This document shows, one piece after another, positions 12,982-13,596 of a stretch of 13,596 nt of DNA (position 1 is the stretch's first letter; every line of letters starts with the position of its first letter). The notes under the pieces are model-generated. The model had not been told where the DNA came from, made no database searches, and saw nothing but the letters and a program-made list of their open reading frames with translations. Location: NCBI GenBank assembly GCA_964567085.1, contig CAZMKU010000041.1, forward strand, positions 1 to 13,596, read 5' to 3'. Position numbers and translations under genes: made by a program. This DNA is from SVTX01 sp964567085. Lineage in GTDB: Bacteria > Bacillota > Clostridia > Oscillospirales > CAG-272.

Positions 12982-13257
12982 ATGAGAAGTGTAATCGAAG
13001 AACTGTGGCACGGTAACGTTTGTCCAAGCACAGACAGTCGAGAGGTAACGAAGGAAGTAAAGGAGCTTATGGGGTACGTTGCCGAGCATCACAAAAATCT
13101 GATGCTGACGCTGACGGAGCAGCAAGTGGAGATACTTGAAAAATTCGATGATTGCTATGCGGAGCTTACGAGCATTAACGAGCGCGAAATATTTATGTAT
13201 GCATTTAGGCTCGGAGCAAGAATGGCAATAGAGGTTATGAATTTTAGTATTGAATAA
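12982..13257 (+). CDS. Small conserved-looking helical protein, resembles DUF6809
   Basis: A 91-aa protein starting MRSVIEELWHGNVCPSTDS and ending with FRLGARMAIEVMNFSIE. The layout 'MRSVIEELxxGNxxP ... L..E....Y..L.. IN..E.F.YAFRLGARM.IEV' resembles small clostridial proteins grouped, from memory, as DUF6809; function unknown. It is predicted mostly helical, with no membrane segment and no signal peptide; a central stretch (about 40-70) may form a coiled coil. The start is set by GGGAGGT (12970-12976), 5-6 nt before ATG; the frame is open further upstream but that part lies within the RNA and its terminator. It has no visible promoter of its own and would be reached by readthrough of the terminator 45 nt upstream. 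Confidence 0.75.
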   Translation: MRSVIEELWHGNVCPSTDSREVTKEVKELMGYVAEHHKNLMLTLTEQQVEILEKFDDCYAELTSINEREIFMYAFRLGARMAIEVMNFSIE

Positions 13258-13297
13258 ATCAAAAGAGGTGCAGCGGATGCACCTCTTTTGATTTTTA
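13258..13297 (+). terminator. Intrinsic terminator after the small protein gene
   Basis: A perfect 15-bp stem ATCAAAAGAGGTGCA/TGCACCTCTTTTGAT (13258-13272 with 13278-13292), loop GCGGA, then TTTT. It starts directly at the stop codon. Confidence 0.9.
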
Positions 13298-13302
13298 GGT
13301 TT

Positions 13303-13516
13303 GCGGAGAAGGAGAGCTTCTCTCGTTGCGCTTCGCGCAACTTTGCACTATTGCAACTAAGGGTTTGCCGTCGTTCGCCCTACGGAGCTCGCTTGGCAAA
13401 CCTCAAGTTGCTGCAACTCGAAAAATCTCCCTTTATCCGCCACCGGCGGCGGTCGATTTTTCTCCCTCTCGCGCCTTCGGCGCGTTCGTCAAATCGCGAC
13501 TTCGGAGCGAAAAAAT
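13303..13516. repeat. Palindromic region carrying tRNA-Ser 3'-end fragments
   Basis: No convincing gene. GCGGAGAAGGAGAG (13303-13316) repeats the tRNA-Ser 3' end (13549-13562) exactly. The segment 13423-13441 matches the inverted tRNA end at 16 of 19 positions, and CTCTCGCGCC (13466-13475) repeats 13570-13579. Between them are nested stems: GTTGCGC-TTC-GCGCAAC (13325-13341), and GCAACT..GGTTTGCC (13353-13369) pairing with GGCAAACC..AGTTGC (13395-13411). Further right are ACCGGCGGCGGT (13443-13454) and CGCGCC-TTC-GGCGCG. It looks like a small foldback element or a stack of tRNA-end-derived repeats beside the tRNA. Confidence 0.65.
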
Positions 13517-13540
13517 AAAGGGTAGCTGTTGCTACCCTTT
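13510..13540 (-). terminator. Terminator of tRNA-Ser
   Basis: A perfect 10-bp stem AAAGGGTAGC/GCTACCCTTT (13517-13526 with 13531-13540), 4-nt loop. On the minus strand it follows the tRNA CCA end by a few bases and is followed by ATTTTTT (complement of 13510-13516). On the plus strand GTTTTTT follows too, so it may work both ways. Confidence 0.85.
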
Positions 13541-13546
13541 GTTTTT

Positions 13547-13596
13547 TGGCGGAGAAGGAGAGATTTGAACTCTCGCGCCGGTTAATCCCGACCTAC
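13547..13596 (-). tRNA. tRNA-Ser, 3' part only (cut by window edge)
   Basis: Read on the minus strand, the sequence ends CTTCTCC-G-CCA: acceptor 3' strand (13551-13557), discriminator G (13550) and an encoded CCA (13547-13549). The T-arm is a perfect 5-bp stem GAGAG-TTCAAAT-CTCTC (13558-13574). Before it is a long variable arm with GGTCGGGATTAACCGGC, as in class II tRNAs. Discriminator G with the CTTCTCC acceptor strand is typical of serine. The anticodon lies outside the window, so the isoacceptor is unknown. Confidence 0.88.

Noticed and set aside
13288..13568. Reading frames of 76 and 80 codons in the right intergenic region
   Set aside because: They are built from palindromes and tRNA fragments, have no good ribosome binding site, and one runs into the tRNA gene.

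Overview
The window looks like chromosomal DNA from a low-to-mid GC Firmicute, most likely an uncultured gut-type clostridium (class Clostridia). Reasons: canonical TTGACA/TATAAT promoters with exact 17-bp spacers and often an extended TGn -10; strong AGGAGG-type ribosome binding sites; tight intrinsic terminators; a SpoIIQ-like M23 protein; a DUF378 protein; a maf-mreB linkage; and a heterodimeric ABC exporter of BmrCD/TM287-288 type. This assignment is inferred from gene content, not from a marker gene.

Layout. Positions 1-110 hold one copy of an intergenic hairpin-array repeat. A HIT-family nucleotide hydrolase (112-456, minus) and a two-domain FkbM-type methyltransferase (549-1673, plus) diverge from two overlapping promoters. 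Three plus-strand units with their own terminators follow: a DUF378 membrane protein (1785-2015), a membrane-anchored M23/LytM protein resembling SpoIIQ (2164-2904), and a PlsC-like acyltransferase with a zinc ribbon (3034-4314). A strong promoter at 4393-4421 then drives maf, a divergent mreB and a class B PBP (4481-8229), a cell-wall elongation cluster that lacks mreC and mreD between mreB and the PBP.

Positions 8230-8752 have no gene. They are packed with palindromes and contain a second copy of the 110-bp repeat at 1-110, with compensatory changes in its stems. A near-perfect sigma-A promoter (8753-8781) then starts a leader that holds a 24-codon ORF and two tandem intrinsic terminators, followed by two overlapping ABC half-transporter genes (9075-12609). 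The motif substitutions in the two subunits fit one degenerate and one active ATP site. The whole layout resembles ribosome-mediated attenuation of drug-efflux ABC operons such as bmrB-bmrCD.

After the ABC terminator, an extended -10 promoter (12694-12722) starts a roughly 200-nt structured RNA closed by a perfect 12-bp helix and ending in an intrinsic terminator. It lies just upstream of a 91-aa protein (12982-13257) with no other visible promoter. I could not assign the RNA to a family; it is either a new cis-regulatory leader or an independent small RNA. The right end holds a palindromic region (13303-13516) carrying direct and inverted pieces of a tRNA-Ser 3' end, followed by the 3' half of tRNA-Ser itself on the minus strand, cut by the window edge.

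The strongest candidates for undescribed biology are the leader peptide/tandem terminator of the ABC operon, the structured RNA plus small protein at 12729-13257, the covarying hairpin-array repeat, and the tRNA-Ser-derived foldback.
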